Below, piece after piece: positions 1 to 9,148 of a stretch of DNA of 64,000 nt. The stretch is from Castellaniella caeni NBRC 101664. Its GTDB lineage: Bacteria > Pseudomonadota > Gammaproteobacteria > Burkholderiales > Burkholderiaceae_B. The DNA lies in the NCBI RefSeq assembly GCF_001592225.1, contig NZ_BCWN01000003.1, positions 124,001 to 188,000 of the forward strand. The letters are read 5' to 3'. A program made the position numbers and the translations under genes. The stretch's first letter is position 1. Each line of letters starts with the position of its first letter. The notes beneath the pieces were generated by a model. That model did no database searches and was not told the DNA's origin. It saw only the letters and a list, made by a program, of their open reading frames with translations.

Positions 1-40
1 TGGTCTGTGTGACAGCCCTTCTGAGCCGGTTCGTCAAACA

Positions 41-73
41 GCGGCCGCCTCGGCTCAGACAGAGGCGGCCCGC
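41..73 (-). terminator. Putative terminator after ccoP
   Basis: A GC-rich inverted repeat (GCGGCCGCCTC / GAGGCGGCCCGC, one bulged base, 10-nt loop) begins a few bases past the ccoP stop. The following minus-strand bases are only weakly T-rich (TGTTTG), so termination may be inefficient. Bases 1-40 show no coding signal that I can support. Confidence 0.5.
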
Positions 74-77
74 TTGC

Positions 78-986
78 TTAGTGGTTGGACTGGCCCCACA
101 CCCAGGCGGCCAGCAGACGGATCTGCTCGGGCGTCAGGTGCCCTTCCTGCGCTGGCATCTGGTTGTCGCGTCCGTTGAGGATCGTCTCGATGATCGTGGC
201 CTCGGAACTGCCATACAGCCAGACGCCGTCGGTCAGGTTGGGGGCGCCCATCAGGGGATTGCCCTTGCCCTCGGCCCCGTGACAGGCCACGCAGTAGGTC
301 TCGAAGCCGCGCTTGCCCGCGTTCACCCGCAGGGGGTCGTGCGCCAGGCCCGAGAGCGAGCGCACGTACTGCGCGATGGCCGCGGCCTCTTCAGGCTTGA
401 CCACCGCGCCCCAGGCGGGCATCACCCCATGGCGGCCCTTGGTGATGGTCTGCAGGATCTGCTCGGGCGCACCACCCCACAGCCAGTCGTCGTCGGTCAG
501 GTTGGGAAAGCCTTTACCGCCCTTGGCGTCCGAACCGTGGCACTGGGCGCAGTTGTTGAGAAACAGCCGCTGACCGATGTCGCGCGCCTGGGCATCCTTG
601 GCAATCTCGGGAATGGGCATGTCGCCAAAGCGCTGGTAGATGGGCTCGATACGGGCATTGAGCGCCTGCTGCTCTTGCAGCACTTGCTCACCCGCCGTGA
701 AGCCCAGCGTGCCCTTGAAGCTGCCCAGGCCCGGGTAGAGCACCAGGTAGCCCAGGGCGAACGCGCACAAGGCCAGATAGAACACCGTCCACCAGCGTGG
801 CACGGGGTTGTTCAGCTCGGTCAGGTCGCCGTCCCAGACGTGTCCCGTACTTTCGACAGTGGTGGGCTGAACGTCGCGCTTGAGCCAGGCGCGCTGGGAG
901 AACAGCAGGTACACGCACCAGATGATGCCCCCCAGGGCAATGATGGCGATGTAGTAACTCCAGAAACTGCTAGTGAAATCACTCAT
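78..986 (-). CDS. ccoP: cbb3-type cytochrome c oxidase, diheme subunit III (CcoP)
   Basis: This is the membrane-anchored diheme c-type subunit that passes electrons from cytochrome c to CcoO/CcoN of the high-affinity cbb3 oxidase. The 302 residues begin with two transmembrane segments (about 8-28 and 65-85), followed by two periplasmic cytochrome c domains with heme motifs CAQCH (146-150) and CVACH (232-236). Candidate axial methionines are Met189 and Met277. Length is normal for the family. Its ATG lies inside the last codons of ccoQ (8-nt overlap), and it is the last gene of the ccoS-N-O-Q-P unit. ccoG and ccoH are not seen and may lie left of the window. Confidence 0.97.
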   Translation of the reverse strand: MSDFTSSFWSYYIAIIALGGIIWCVYLLFSQRAWLKRDVQPTTVESTGHVWDGDLTELNNPVPRWWTVFYLALCAFALGYLVLYPGLGSFKGTLGFTAGEQVLQEQQALNARIEPIYQRFGDMPIPEIAKDAQARDIGQRLFLNNCAQCHGSDAKGGKGFPNLTDDDWLWGGAPEQILQTITKGRHGVMPAWGAVVKPEEAAAIAQYVRSLSGLAHDPLRVNAGKRGFETYCVACHGAEGKGNPLMGAPNLTDGVWLYGSSEATIIETILNGRDNQMPAQEGHLTPEQIRLLAAWVWGQSNH

Positions 987-1155
987 GGGTATCCCCGGTT
1001 TTCTTGTCGTTCTGATATTCCTCGGGCAGGGCGAAGGGCAGCAGCGCCGACTGGCGGTTGGCCTCGGCGCGGTGCGCCGACCAGGCCCACCAGACGATGC
1101 CCGCGAAAGTGAGCAGGCCCAGGCCCGTGATGAAGCCGTTGACGATGGCCAGCAT
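979..1155 (-). CDS. ccoQ: cbb3-type cytochrome c oxidase subunit IV (CcoQ)
   Basis: This 58-residue reading frame fits exactly between ccoO (stop ends 1157) and ccoP. It encodes MLAIVNGFITGLGLLTFAGI, then a WWAWS motif and a charged tail, the classic CcoQ layout of one N-terminal membrane span and a short cytoplasmic end. CcoQ stabilises the cbb3 complex and has no heme. The ATG is 1 nt after the ccoO stop, and the stop overlaps the ccoP start by 8 nt, so translational coupling is likely. Confidence 0.93.
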   Translation of the reverse strand: MLAIVNGFITGLGLLTFAGIVWWAWSAHRAEANRQSALLPFALPEEYQNDKKTGDTHE

Positions 1156-1156
1156 C

Positions 1157-1813
1157 TCAGCGCCCCCCGCGCTGCATGGCTTCTTCAGCCGCGGCGCGCG
1201 AGCCCACCCCCAGGCCTTGCAGATAAGCCACGACGGCGTCTTCTTCCGTCTTGCCCTTCAGCGCCGCGGGGGCCTTGGCGATGTCGTCATCGGTATAGGG
1301 CACCCCCAGGGTGCGCAGCACGCGCATGCGCGCCTGTACGTCGGAGCCCTCGACCGTGTTGTGCTGCAGCCAGGAATAGGCGGGCATGTTGGATTCTTTC
1401 ACCACGTCGCGCGGGTTGCGCAGGTGGATGCGGTGCCATTCGTCGGAATAGCGCTGCCCCACGCGGGCCAGATCGGGCCCCGTGCGCTTGGAACCCCACA
1501 GGAAGGGATGCTCGTAGACCGATTCGGCGGCAATCGAGTACGGCCCATAGCGCTGCACTTCGGACTGCAGCTTGCGGATCTGCTGCGAGTGGCAGCCCAC
1601 GCAGCCCTCGCGGATGTAGATGTCGCGCCCCACCAGTCGCAGCGATTCGAGCGGCTTGACCCCTTCGGCCGGCGCGGTGGTGGAATGCTGGAAGAACAGC
1701 GGGATGATCTGCACCAGGCCCGAGAACGACACCACCAGGATGCTGAAGATGATCAGCAGGCCGACGTTGCGTTCGAGCATCTCGTGCGAAAAGCGTTTCT
1801 TGCTGGCAGACAT
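1157..1813 (-). CDS. ccoO: cbb3-type cytochrome c oxidase monoheme subunit II (CcoO)
   Basis: Membrane-bound monoheme cytochrome c subunit of the cbb3 oxidase. One N-terminal membrane span is followed by a periplasmic domain with a single heme motif CVGCH (residues 71-75 from this start). The family sequence around [16 protein letters not shown] and the later SNMPAYSW, which holds the axial Met, are both clear. The ATG at 1813 is chosen over an in-frame TTG two codons upstream because GAGGAG lies 6 nt before the ATG. That ribosome-binding site overlaps the ccoN stop codon, indicating coupling. 218 residues. Confidence 0.97.
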   Translation of the reverse strand: MSASKKRFSHEMLERNVGLLIIFSILVVSFSGLVQIIPLFFQHSTTAPAEGVKPLESLRLVGRDIYIREGCVGCHSQQIRKLQSEVQRYGPYSIAAESVYEHPFLWGSKRTGPDLARVGQRYSDEWHRIHLRNPRDVVKESNMPAYSWLQHNTVEGSDVQARMRVLRTLGVPYTDDDIAKAPAALKGKTEEDAVVAYLQGLGVGSRAAAEEAMQRGGR

Positions 1814-1823
1814 GGTCAACTCC

Positions 1824-3305
1824 TCAGGCCGATGCCGGCACGGCGGTTACAGGGATGGCGCGGGCATCCGGGCTGTCGAGCGGCACGAGCGGATCGACAC
1901 CCTCTTGGCCGCGCACGGTGAGCCAGGTGTTGTAGGCCATCAGGCACATCCCTGACAGGAAGAACAGGCCGCCGATCATGCGGATGACGTAGAACGGATA
2001 GGTGGACTTCACCACTTCGACGAAACTGTAGGTGAGCATGCCGTCGTCGCCCGTGGCGCGCCACATCAACCCCTGCATCACCCCGGCGATCCACATGGCG
2101 GCGATGTACAGCACCACGCCCAGCGTCGCCAGCCAGAAGTGCAGGTTGATGAGCTCGGGGCGCGCCATACTCTGGCGGCCATACAGGCGCGGGATGAGGT
2201 AGTACATCGAGCCGAAGGTGATCATGGCCACCCAGCCCAGGGCCCCCGAGTGCACGTGGCCAATGGTCCAGTCGGTGTAGTGCGACAGAGCGTTGACGGT
2301 GCGGATCGCCATCATCGAGCCCTCGAACGTGGACATGCCGTAAAAGGACAGCGCCACCACCATGAACTTCAGGATGGGGTCGGTGCGCAGCTTGTGCCAG
2401 GCCCCCGACACCGTCATGATGCCGTTGATCATGCCGCCCCACGACGGCGCCAGCAGGATGAGCGAGAACGTCATGCCCAGCGACTGCGTCCAGTCGGGCA
2501 GCGAGGTATACAGCAGGTGGTGCGGCCCGGCCCACATGTAAGTGAAGGCCAGCGCCCAGAAGTGCACGATGGACAGGCGGTACGAATAGATGGGGCGCTC
2601 GGCCTGCTTGGGCACGAAGTAGTACATCATGCCCAGAAAGCTGGTGGTGAGAAAGAAGCCCACGGCGTTGTGGCCGTACCACCACTGCACCATGGCGTCC
2701 TGCACCCCGGCGTAGGCCGAGTACGACTTCCACAGCGACACCGGCAGTTCGAGGTTATTGAAGATGTGCAGGATGGCGATGGTGAGGATGTACGAACCGA
2801 AGAACCAGTTGGCCACGTAGATGTGCTTGACGCGGCGCCTGGCGATCGTGCCGAAAAACACGATGGCGTAGGCCACCCACACCAGGGTGATGAGAATGTC
2901 CAGCGGCCATTCGAGCTCAGCGTATTCCTTGGTGGAGGTAAAACCCATGGGCAGGGTGATGACGGCCCCGAGCAGCACGGCCTGCCAGCCCCAGAAGGTG
3001 AAGGCGGCCAGCTTGTCGGAGAACAGGCGCGCCTGACAGGTGCGCTGCACGACGTAATACGAGGTCGCGAACAGCGCGCTGCCGCCAAAGGCGAAAATCA
3101 CCGCATTGGTGTGCAGCGGGCGCAAGCGCCCATAGCTGAACCACGGCGTATTGAAATTGAGCTCGGGCCAGATCAGCTGCGAGGCGATCAGGACGCCCAG
3201 GCCCATACCCACGACGCCCCAGAAAATGGTGGCAATCGTGAACTGGCGGACGATCCTGTAATTAAAGGTTTCGGCCGGTATTCCGGTTCTCCCGGTCGTG
3301 CTCAT
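1824..3305 (-). CDS. ccoN: cbb3-type cytochrome c oxidase catalytic subunit I (CcoN)
   Basis: Twelve-span catalytic subunit that reduces oxygen at the heme b3-CuB centre. Visible heme and CuB ligand motifs are the early [11 protein letters not shown] His, WYGHNAVGF (CuB His next to the cross-linked-Tyr helix), [11 protein letters not shown] (the His-His pair), and [10 protein letters not shown] (heme b3 and b His). The ATG at 3305 gives a 493-residue protein of normal length; longer upstream reading is the out-of-frame ccoS region. GAGGGG precedes the ATG. The start lies inside ccoS (44-nt overlap), so ccoS and ccoN are tightly coupled. Confidence 0.98.
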   Translation of the reverse strand: MSTTGRTGIPAETFNYRIVRQFTIATIFWGVVGMGLGVLIASQLIWPELNFNTPWFSYGRLRPLHTNAVIFAFGGSALFATSYYVVQRTCQARLFSDKLAAFTFWGWQAVLLGAVITLPMGFTSTKEYAELEWPLDILITLVWVAYAIVFFGTIARRRVKHIYVANWFFGSYILTIAILHIFNNLELPVSLWKSYSAYAGVQDAMVQWWYGHNAVGFFLTTSFLGMMYYFVPKQAERPIYSYRLSIVHFWALAFTYMWAGPHHLLYTSLPDWTQSLGMTFSLILLAPSWGGMINGIMTVSGAWHKLRTDPILKFMVVALSFYGMSTFEGSMMAIRTVNALSHYTDWTIGHVHSGALGWVAMITFGSMYYLIPRLYGRQSMARPELINLHFWLATLGVVLYIAAMWIAGVMQGLMWRATGDDGMLTYSFVEVVKSTYPFYVIRMIGGLFFLSGMCLMAYNTWLTVRGQEGVDPLVPLDSPDARAIPVTAVPASA

Positions 3306-3477
3306 AGATGTTCCCCTCAGAGCAAGGTTTAAGTGATCGATCATCGTCATCCAGGATGGCCGTGGCCGCGTCCTGGGTATCATCGAACTGGCCCGCGAAG
3401 ATCGCCCACCAGAACGCCACGCCGATACCCAGCACGAACAGCAGGGAAATCGGCAGAAGAAGAAACAGGCCGTCCAC
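3262..3477 (-). CDS. ccoS: cbb3-type cytochrome oxidase assembly protein CcoS
   Basis: Small assembly factor required for cofactor insertion into cbb3 oxidase. The 71-residue product begins with one transmembrane span ([20 protein letters not shown]) followed by the family hallmark FAGQFDD. It starts with GTG at 3477. The tail beyond about residue 45 is hydrophilic, and its DNA overlaps the start of ccoN by 44 nt. The gene lies directly after the CcoI-like gene, the standard ccoI-ccoS order. Confidence 0.9.
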   Translation of the reverse strand: MDGLFLLLPISLLFVLGIGVAFWWAIFAGQFDDTQDAATAILDDDDRSLKPCSEGNIYEHDRENRNTGRNL

Positions 3478-3486
3478 CGCGCCGCC

Positions 3487-4434
3487 TCAGCCCGCTTCGG
3501 CCGCCAGGGGCGCACGCGGGCTCGCCGGGCGGCGCACGAGGCGCCAGGCATTGGTGCCCACGGCCAGCGAAGACAGCAGCATCGTGATGGCCGCCAGCCA
3601 GGGCTGCACGAAACCCAGCGCCGCCAGCGGGGTCATGAGCACGTGCCAGACGAGCGAACCCAGCAGATTCTGCGCGGCGACGCGGCGCGTGGCCGCGTGC
3701 AAGGGATCGGTGGCGCGCGGCGAGGCCGCGGCGCGCCGGGCACCATGACCCGCGGCCGGCGCGCCCGGCACAAGGCCCGCGCGCAGCTGCGCGGCGCGAC
3801 GCGCCGCGAGCGCGGCGGGCACCGACATGGACAGGGCACAGGGGCAGCTCATGACCAGCAGGGCGACGGTGACCGCCACGGCCCGCTCTGGCTGCAGCTG
3901 CCACCAGGCCAGGCCCACGGCGGCCGCCAGCAGGATCTGGACGCAGACGAACCAGAACGCCAGGCGGTCGGCCTGGCGCAGCAGGCCGGCATCGGCTTCG
4001 TCGTGCTCGCCCACGGCCTGGCGCGCGCACAGTTCGAGAAAGCGGGCCGTCAGCAAAAAGGCCACGAACATCGATACGGAATCGAAGTAGACTTCGCCCG
4101 CGTCGCGCCAGGTGGCCACCACGCTGGGGACGAAAGCCGCCAGAATGCCCAGCGCCACGGGGACGTCCATGCCTACGCGGCCACGTGCCAGACTGCGCCA
4201 GGCGCCGTGCCAGACGGGCCAGGCGCAGTACAGCACCAGGGGAACGCAGAGCACGAGGCTGAGCCAGTTCATGAGCACGATGGCCTGCTCAAGCGCCAGC
4301 TGCGATTCCGCCGCCCGGGCGCCATGGCGCAGGTAGCCGGGAAAGGCCAGCATCATGACCTGCATCATCACCAGCCAGGCGAGCCCGGTACGGGCGAGCA
4401 TGTGCCGGCGCGCGCGGCGCATGGCATCGGTCAT
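3487..4434 (-). CDS. CcoI/FixI-like P1B-ATPase membrane core lacking the catalytic domains
   Basis: The position before ccoS is that of CcoI, the copper-exporting P1B-ATPase needed for cbb3 assembly. This 315-residue protein has about eight membrane spans, the copper-binding SCPCAL motif (Cys197 and Cys199) and the family C-terminal pair of spans ending [12 protein letters not shown]. The N-terminal metal-binding domain is missing. The loop that should hold the actuator domain (TGE) is only about 25 residues (133-157). The loop after CPC that should hold the phosphorylation/nucleotide domain (DKTGT) is about 40 Ala/Arg-rich residues (212-252). A full-length CcoI is usually 700-800 residues. 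An ATG at 4470 (327 residues) is the alternative start; no clear ribosome-binding site favours either. ATG 4434 fits better with the promoter at 4477-4518. Confidence 0.8.
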   Translation of the reverse strand: MTDAMRRARRHMLARTGLAWLVMMQVMMLAFPGYLRHGARAAESQLALEQAIVLMNWLSLVLCVPLVLYCAWPVWHGAWRSLARGRVGMDVPVALGILAAFVPSVVATWRDAGEVYFDSVSMFVAFLLTARFLELCARQAVGEHDEADAGLLRQADRLAFWFVCVQILLAAAVGLAWWQLQPERAVAVTVALLVMSCPCALSMSVPAALAARRAAQLRAGLVPGAPAAGHGARRAAASPRATDPLHAATRRVAAQNLLGSLVWHVLMTPLAALGFVQPWLAAITMLLSSLAVGTNAWRLVRRPASPRAPLAAEAG

Positions 4435-4476
4435 GTGGGGCGGAGGCGTCAACAATGAAGTGGCGTGCATGGCGCG

Positions 4477-4518
4477 ACTATAGCCAGACGGCCATCGGCC
4501 AACCTTGACGCAGATCAA
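4477..4518 (-). promoter_or_regulatory. Class-II FNR/ANR-type promoter of the cco operon
   Basis: TTGAC-GCAG-ATCAA (4505-4518) matches the FNR/ANR consensus TTGAT-N4-ATCAA with one mismatch. On the minus strand a TATAGT -10 element (4482-4477) is centred 32 bp downstream. That places the FNR site near -41.5, the class-II activator position. Transcription would begin near 4470. Oxygen-limited induction of cbb3 oxidase by FNR-family regulators is well established in Proteobacteria; the assignment to this promoter is inference from spacing. Confidence 0.8.
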
Positions 4519-4693
4519 TAAACCCCCGCAAACGCTGTCATCGTCGTGATTTAGAGCTCAATAGTAGACAAGACAACGATAGAGGCCGCCATCACCCGGA
4601 CGCCGGGGCGCAAGCCGCGCTCGCCGGACGAGGCCGGGCGAGGCCACCCCAATCCGTGATGGACAGCACCCCGCTGCCACGCGGGTCAAGTAC

Positions 4694-4722
4694 TAGGGTT
4701 TTCCCTAATACGATGCTACAAT
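4694..4722 (+). promoter_or_regulatory. Promoter with overlapping palindrome before the 53-residue ORF
   Basis: A perfect inverted repeat TAGGG-TTTT-CCCTA (4694-4707) occupies the -35 position relative to a good -10 element TACAAT (4717-4722). No recognisable -35 hexamer exists, so the palindrome may be an activator or repressor site. The rest of 4519-4693 is GC-rich with no gene that I can support. Confidence 0.55.
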
Positions 4723-4763
4723 TGTTTCCAGATAAGCACCGTCGAACAACTCAGGAGCAAACC

Positions 4764-4925
4764 ATGATGATCTACGCACGCTTTGCAGACAAATCCCTGG
4801 TGAAGGCCATCGAACGGCGTAACGCTTTCACCCGGCGCGCGCAACAAGCCGACCGGCACGTGACACTGGCACAACAACTGCTGTCTCTGTTCAAGCCCAG
4901 CCACCTGGCACACCACCACGGCTGA
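4764..4925 (+). CDS. Small basic protein of unknown function (53 aa)
   Basis: An ATG preceded by AGGAG at a 6-nt spacing opens a 53-codon frame (MMIYARFADKSLVKAIERRN at the start). It is flanked by a good promoter at 4694-4722 and a strong intrinsic terminator at 4968-4994, a complete monocistronic unit. The product is basic (many Arg, Lys and His), has no signal peptide or membrane span, and ends in a His-rich tail (HLAHHHG). I do not recognise the family. Size and charge resemble small stress-related proteins, but that is only an impression. Confidence 0.65.
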   Translation: MMIYARFADKSLVKAIERRNAFTRRAQQADRHVTLAQQLLSLFKPSHLAHHHG

Positions 4926-4967
4926 AACCCCGGGCCCCCAGGGCCTGAGCCGGTTCAGATACCATCA

Positions 4968-4994
4968 AGCGACCACGATGTGGTCGCTTTTTTT
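4968..4994 (+). terminator. Rho-independent terminator after the 53-aa ORF
   Basis: Perfect stem AGCGACCAC / GTGGTCGCT with a 3-nt loop, followed by a run of seven or more T. It ends the unit starting at 4694. Confidence 0.93.
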
Positions 4995-5118
4995 GTGTGC
5001 GCCCAACATGAGCGCACTCCTGCGGGCGCCCTGCTCAGGGTAATTCCCCAGTTCGCATCGTCTTGCGACAGGCCTATGATCTGTCAGATATCTTCATACA
5101 TGCACGATTAAATATTTG

Positions 5119-5130
5119 CTGACATGTCAG
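5119..5130 (+). promoter_or_regulatory. Candidate operator for the racemase/permease operon
   Basis: A 12-bp perfect palindrome CTGACATGTCAG lies 54 bp before the start of the racemase-family gene in an AT-rich stretch (5080-5120). A related half-site, CTGTCAG, occurs about 35 bp upstream. The form is typical of GntR-type operators, but no regulator gene is adjacent. The rest of 4995-5183 shows nothing else. Confidence 0.45.
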
Positions 5131-5183
5131 AAGACGACCACAGCACGAATCAAGCAAGACACTCCCGGCCCCAAGGAGGCACC

Positions 5184-5903
5184 ATGCGTATCCTGGTTGT
5201 CAACGTCAACACGACCCCATCCATGACCGAAGGCATTGTCGCCTCGGCCCGCGCCGCGGCGGCGCCCGGCACCGAAATCGTCGGCCTGACCCCGCGCTTC
5301 GGCGCCGACTCCTGCGAGGGTAACGTCGAAAGCTACCTCGCCGCCCTGGGGGTGCTCGACCAGGTGCTCAAGTATCCCGAGCCATACGACGCCGTCATCC
5401 AGGCGGGCTTCGGCGAGCATGGCCGCGAAGGCCTGCAAGAAGCGCTGGACGTGCCGGTGGTGGACATCACCGAAGCCGCCGCCATCACGGCCGGGCTGCT
5501 GGGCCACAAATTCGGCATCGTGACTTCGCTGGATCGCACGGTGCCTCTCATCGAAGACCGGCTGCTGCTGGCAGGCCTGGATCGGCGCTGCAGCGCCATC
5601 GTCGCCAGCGGACTGAGCGTGCTCGAACTCGAACAGGATCACGCGCGCACCGTCGCGGCCATCGTCGCCAAAGCCAAGGAAATCGTCGAGCAGCGCGGCG
5701 TGGAGGTCATCTGCCTGGGCTGCGGCGGCATGGCCGGGCTCGACGAAGCCGTCTCCGCAGCAACCGGCGCGCCCGTCGTCGACGGAGTGGCCGCCGCCGT
5801 CGCCCTGGCGGAAGGCTTGGTGCGCATGAAGCTGTCCACCTCCAAGGTGCGCACTTACGCACCGGCCCGCCCCAAAAAACTCAGTGGCTGGCCCCTGCCC
5901 TGA
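5184..5903 (+). CDS. Aspartate/glutamate/hydantoin racemase family protein
   Basis: 239 residues when begun at the ATG with AAGGAGG upstream (an upstream in-frame ATG at 5124 has no such site). The fold family includes hydantoin racemase, allantoin racemase, maleate isomerase and arylmalonate decarboxylase. N-terminal LVVNVNTTPSMT and the second catalytic motif LGCGGM (Cys180) are present. The first catalytic position, normally Cys in ACFGD, reads QAGFGEHG with Gly75. One-Cys members cannot use the two-Cys racemisation mechanism; arylmalonate decarboxylase also has the Gly/Cys pattern. The gene is followed after 42 bp by an NCS1 permease, so a hydantoin-, ureide- or pyrimidine-like substrate is likely. 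No hydantoinase or carbamoylase gene is nearby. Confidence 0.8.
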   Translation: MRILVVNVNTTPSMTEGIVASARAAAAPGTEIVGLTPRFGADSCEGNVESYLAALGVLDQVLKYPEPYDAVIQAGFGEHGREGLQEALDVPVVDITEAAAITAGLLGHKFGIVTSLDRTVPLIEDRLLLAGLDRRCSAIVASGLSVLELEQDHARTVAAIVAKAKEIVEQRGVEVICLGCGGMAGLDEAVSAATGAPVVDGVAAAVALAEGLVRMKLSTSKVRTYAPARPKKLSGWPLP

Positions 5904-5945
5904 GCCCGCTAGCCCCCCTCACCCACCCTTTCCGAGGCTTTCAGC

Positions 5946-7457
5946 ATGAGCACGACACACGCTGAGCATATCCCCAACGAAGAACTCGCCCGCCAAGACC
6001 CGGACGGCCGACTGTTCAACGAAGACCTGGCCCCCGCCCACCCCACCCACCGCAAGTGGAACGGCTACCAGCTGTTTTCCCTCTGGATGAACGACGCCCA
6101 CAACGCGGGCAACTACACCTGGGCGGCCGGCCTGTTCGTTGGCCTCGGGATGTCGGCCTTCGACATCACGCTCGGCATCTTCCTGGGCTCGCTCATCATC
6201 CTGGCGGGCTGCTGCCTGTCGGGCTTCATGGGGCACGACACCGGCACGCCCTACCCCGTCATCAGCCGCATCACCTGGGGCATCTGGGGCGCCAACATCC
6301 CTGCCGTGGTGCGCGGCATCGTCGCCATCGCCTGGTACGGGGTGCAGACCTACCTGGCCTCCATCGCCCTCAACGCCCTGCTCTCGCGCGCCTTCCCGAT
6401 GTTCCGCGAACTCAGCCTGAGCACCGCGCCCAGTTTCCTGAACCTGTCGCTGGGCGGGTGGATCTGCTTCCTGCTGCTGTCCATACTGCAGCTCATCATC
6501 GTGCGCCGCGGCATGGAAGCCGTGCGCCACTTCCAGGGCCTGGCCGGCCCCATCATCTGGGTGATCATGCTCGTCCTGATGTTCTACTTCCTGTCGAAGG
6601 CCAACTGGCATTTCGACTGGTTCTCGGGCCCGGACGGCAAGCAGCTCGACAGCAGCACCCAGATGCGCAACATCCTCATCGCCTGCGCGCAGACGGTGGG
6701 CACCCTGGCCACCCTGATGCTCAATTTCTCTGATTTCGCGCGCTTCTCGCCCAGCCGCAAATCGGTGGTCACGGGCTGCGCCTGGGGCCTGCCCGTCAAC
6801 TGGACAGCCTTTGCCGTGACCTCGGTAGTCACCACCGTCGCCGCTGCGCAAGTGCTCAATGCCGACATCAACGACATCAAAGACCCCGGCATCCTGCTCG
6901 AACACGTCGATAACTCGATCATGTTCTACGTCTGCACGATCTCGTTCGTCTTCGCCACCATCGGCGTGAACATCGTGGCCAACTTCGTCTCGGCGGCCTT
7001 CGACATCTCCAACATCAACCCGCGGCGCATCAGTTTCCGCACGGGCGGCCTGATCACGGCCATCGCCTCGATCATCGTCACCCCCTGGAACTACTTCAAC
7101 AACCCGGTAGTGGTGGGCTACTTCCTGGGCAGCCTGGGGGCCTTGCTGGGGCCGTTCTTCGGCATCCTGGCCGTCGATTACTACCTGGTGCGCAAGCAGA
7201 AGTTCAGCATCCGCCACATGTACCTGCCCACGCCCGAGTCGATCTATTACTACAACAAAGGGGTCAGCCACTACGCCCTGTACGCACTGATTCCGTCGGC
7301 CATCGTGTCGCTGAGCATCGCTCTGTTGCCCGCCTTCTCCGAGATCAAAGACTTCGGCTGGTTCATCGGGGCCCCGATCGGCGCCATCATCTACTACTTC
7401 CTGGCGAACGGCCGGGTCGTCATCCTGCCGCACGAAACCGCCGCGCAAAAAGCGTGA
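5946..7457 (+). CDS. NCS1-family permease for nucleobase, hydantoin or allantoin
   Basis: 503-residue, roughly twelve-span sodium- or proton-coupled transporter. The NCS1 signature NDAHNAGNYTWAAG lies in the first span, followed by the long hydrophobic helices and the conserved SRITWGIWGANIPAVVRG region. Family members import uracil, allantoin, hydantoins, cytosine or thiamine; the exact substrate cannot be read from sequence. It follows the racemase-family gene in the same direction, and the two probably form one transport-plus-catabolism operon. An AGG-rich site precedes the ATG. Confidence 0.88.
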   Translation: MSTTHAEHIPNEELARQDPDGRLFNEDLAPAHPTHRKWNGYQLFSLWMNDAHNAGNYTWAAGLFVGLGMSAFDITLGIFLGSLIILAGCCLSGFMGHDTGTPYPVISRITWGIWGANIPAVVRGIVAIAWYGVQTYLASIALNALLSRAFPMFRELSLSTAPSFLNLSLGGWICFLLLSILQLIIVRRGMEAVRHFQGLAGPIIWVIMLVLMFYFLSKANWHFDWFSGPDGKQLDSSTQMRNILIACAQTVGTLATLMLNFSDFARFSPSRKSVVTGCAWGLPVNWTAFAVTSVVTTVAAAQVLNADINDIKDPGILLEHVDNSIMFYVCTISFVFATIGVNIVANFVSAAFDISNINPRRISFRTGGLITAIASIIVTPWNYFNNPVVVGYFLGSLGALLGPFFGILAVDYYLVRKQKFSIRHMYLPTPESIYYYNKGVSHYALYALIPSAIVSLSIALLPAFSEIKDFGWFIGAPIGAIIYYFLANGRVVILPHETAAQKA

Positions 7458-7488
7458 AAAAAAATGGGAAGGCGCAAGGCCTTCCCAA
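7454..7488 (-). terminator. Intrinsic terminator of aceA (possibly bidirectional)
   Basis: Stem GGGAAGGC / GCCTTCCC (7466-7473 with 7479-7486), 5-nt loop. Read on the minus strand it is followed by eight T, a good terminator for aceA. On the plus strand it follows the permease gene directly, though with no T run. Confidence 0.85.
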
Positions 7489-7570
7489 AAGCACACCGCA
7501 GGGGGGCCCCTCTTCCCCCCTGTCCTCTCGGTAATACAACTTCAAAATCAGTGCGGCAAAGCCGCCTCGT

Positions 7571-8881
<1,311 letters not shown>

Positions 8882-8950
8882 GGTGTTGCTCCTGAGAAAG
8901 ACAAAACAAGAAACCGATGCAAAATAGTGTACGCGGATGCTGCACCGCAC

Positions 8951-8974
8951 ATAAGACCTATGTCTTATATAAGA
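8951..8974 (-). promoter_or_regulatory. Overlapping palindromes upstream of aceA
   Basis: ATAAGAC-CTAT-GTCTTAT (8951-8968) overlaps the palindrome TCTTATATAAGA (8963-8974). Together they form a nested operator-like element about 70 bp before the aceA start. The GTCTTATATAAGA form resembles GntR/FCD-type sites reported upstream of carboxylic-acid genes in betaproteobacteria, from memory; the regulator is not encoded here. Confidence 0.6.
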
Positions 8975-9015
8975 TTGAAAATTTAATTCATATTAATCAT
9001 TGATTTACGCAAATC

Positions 9016-9117
9016 ATTTCATGTCATGAAATTATTTTTCTTGAGATGAAATGCCGATCAACGCAGTGCAGCATAAGTTTTTCACATCACAAAACCATAC
9101 TTTCATCATGTGAAAAA
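9016..9117. promoter_or_regulatory. aceA-queF divergent control region with two dyads
   Basis: AT-rich region containing a 17-bp palindrome ATTTCATG-T-CATGAAAT (9016-9032). A 10-bp inverted repeat TTTTTCACAT (9078-9087) / ATGTGAAAAA (9108-9117) is separated by 20 bp. The second dyad lies just upstream of a TACAAT -10 element (9134-9139) for queF. No preQ1 riboswitch was recognised. Confidence 0.45.
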
Positions 9118-9148
9118 GAGCGGGTCGGCACAGTACAATGGACGGACT

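Noticed and set aside
3487-4434. Treating the CcoI-like gene as a simple pseudogene
   Set aside because: There is no stop codon or frameshift, all membrane helices and CPC are intact, and both lost loops are replaced by clean in-frame linkers.
4435-4518. TTG at 4518 or ATG at 4470 as start of the CcoI-like protein
   Set aside because: The TTG lies inside the FNR box, upstream of the predicted transcript start. The ATG at 4470 would be at +1 and is kept only as an alternative.
5919-7496. Long minus-strand frame opposite the NCS1 permease
   Set aside because: Asp/His/Gly/Gln-rich low-complexity translation typical of antisense to a membrane-protein gene, with no start signals.
8882-9148. preQ1 riboswitch upstream of queF
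   Set aside because: No preQ1-I or -II core with an A-rich tail could be found; the dyads present are DNA-operator-like.
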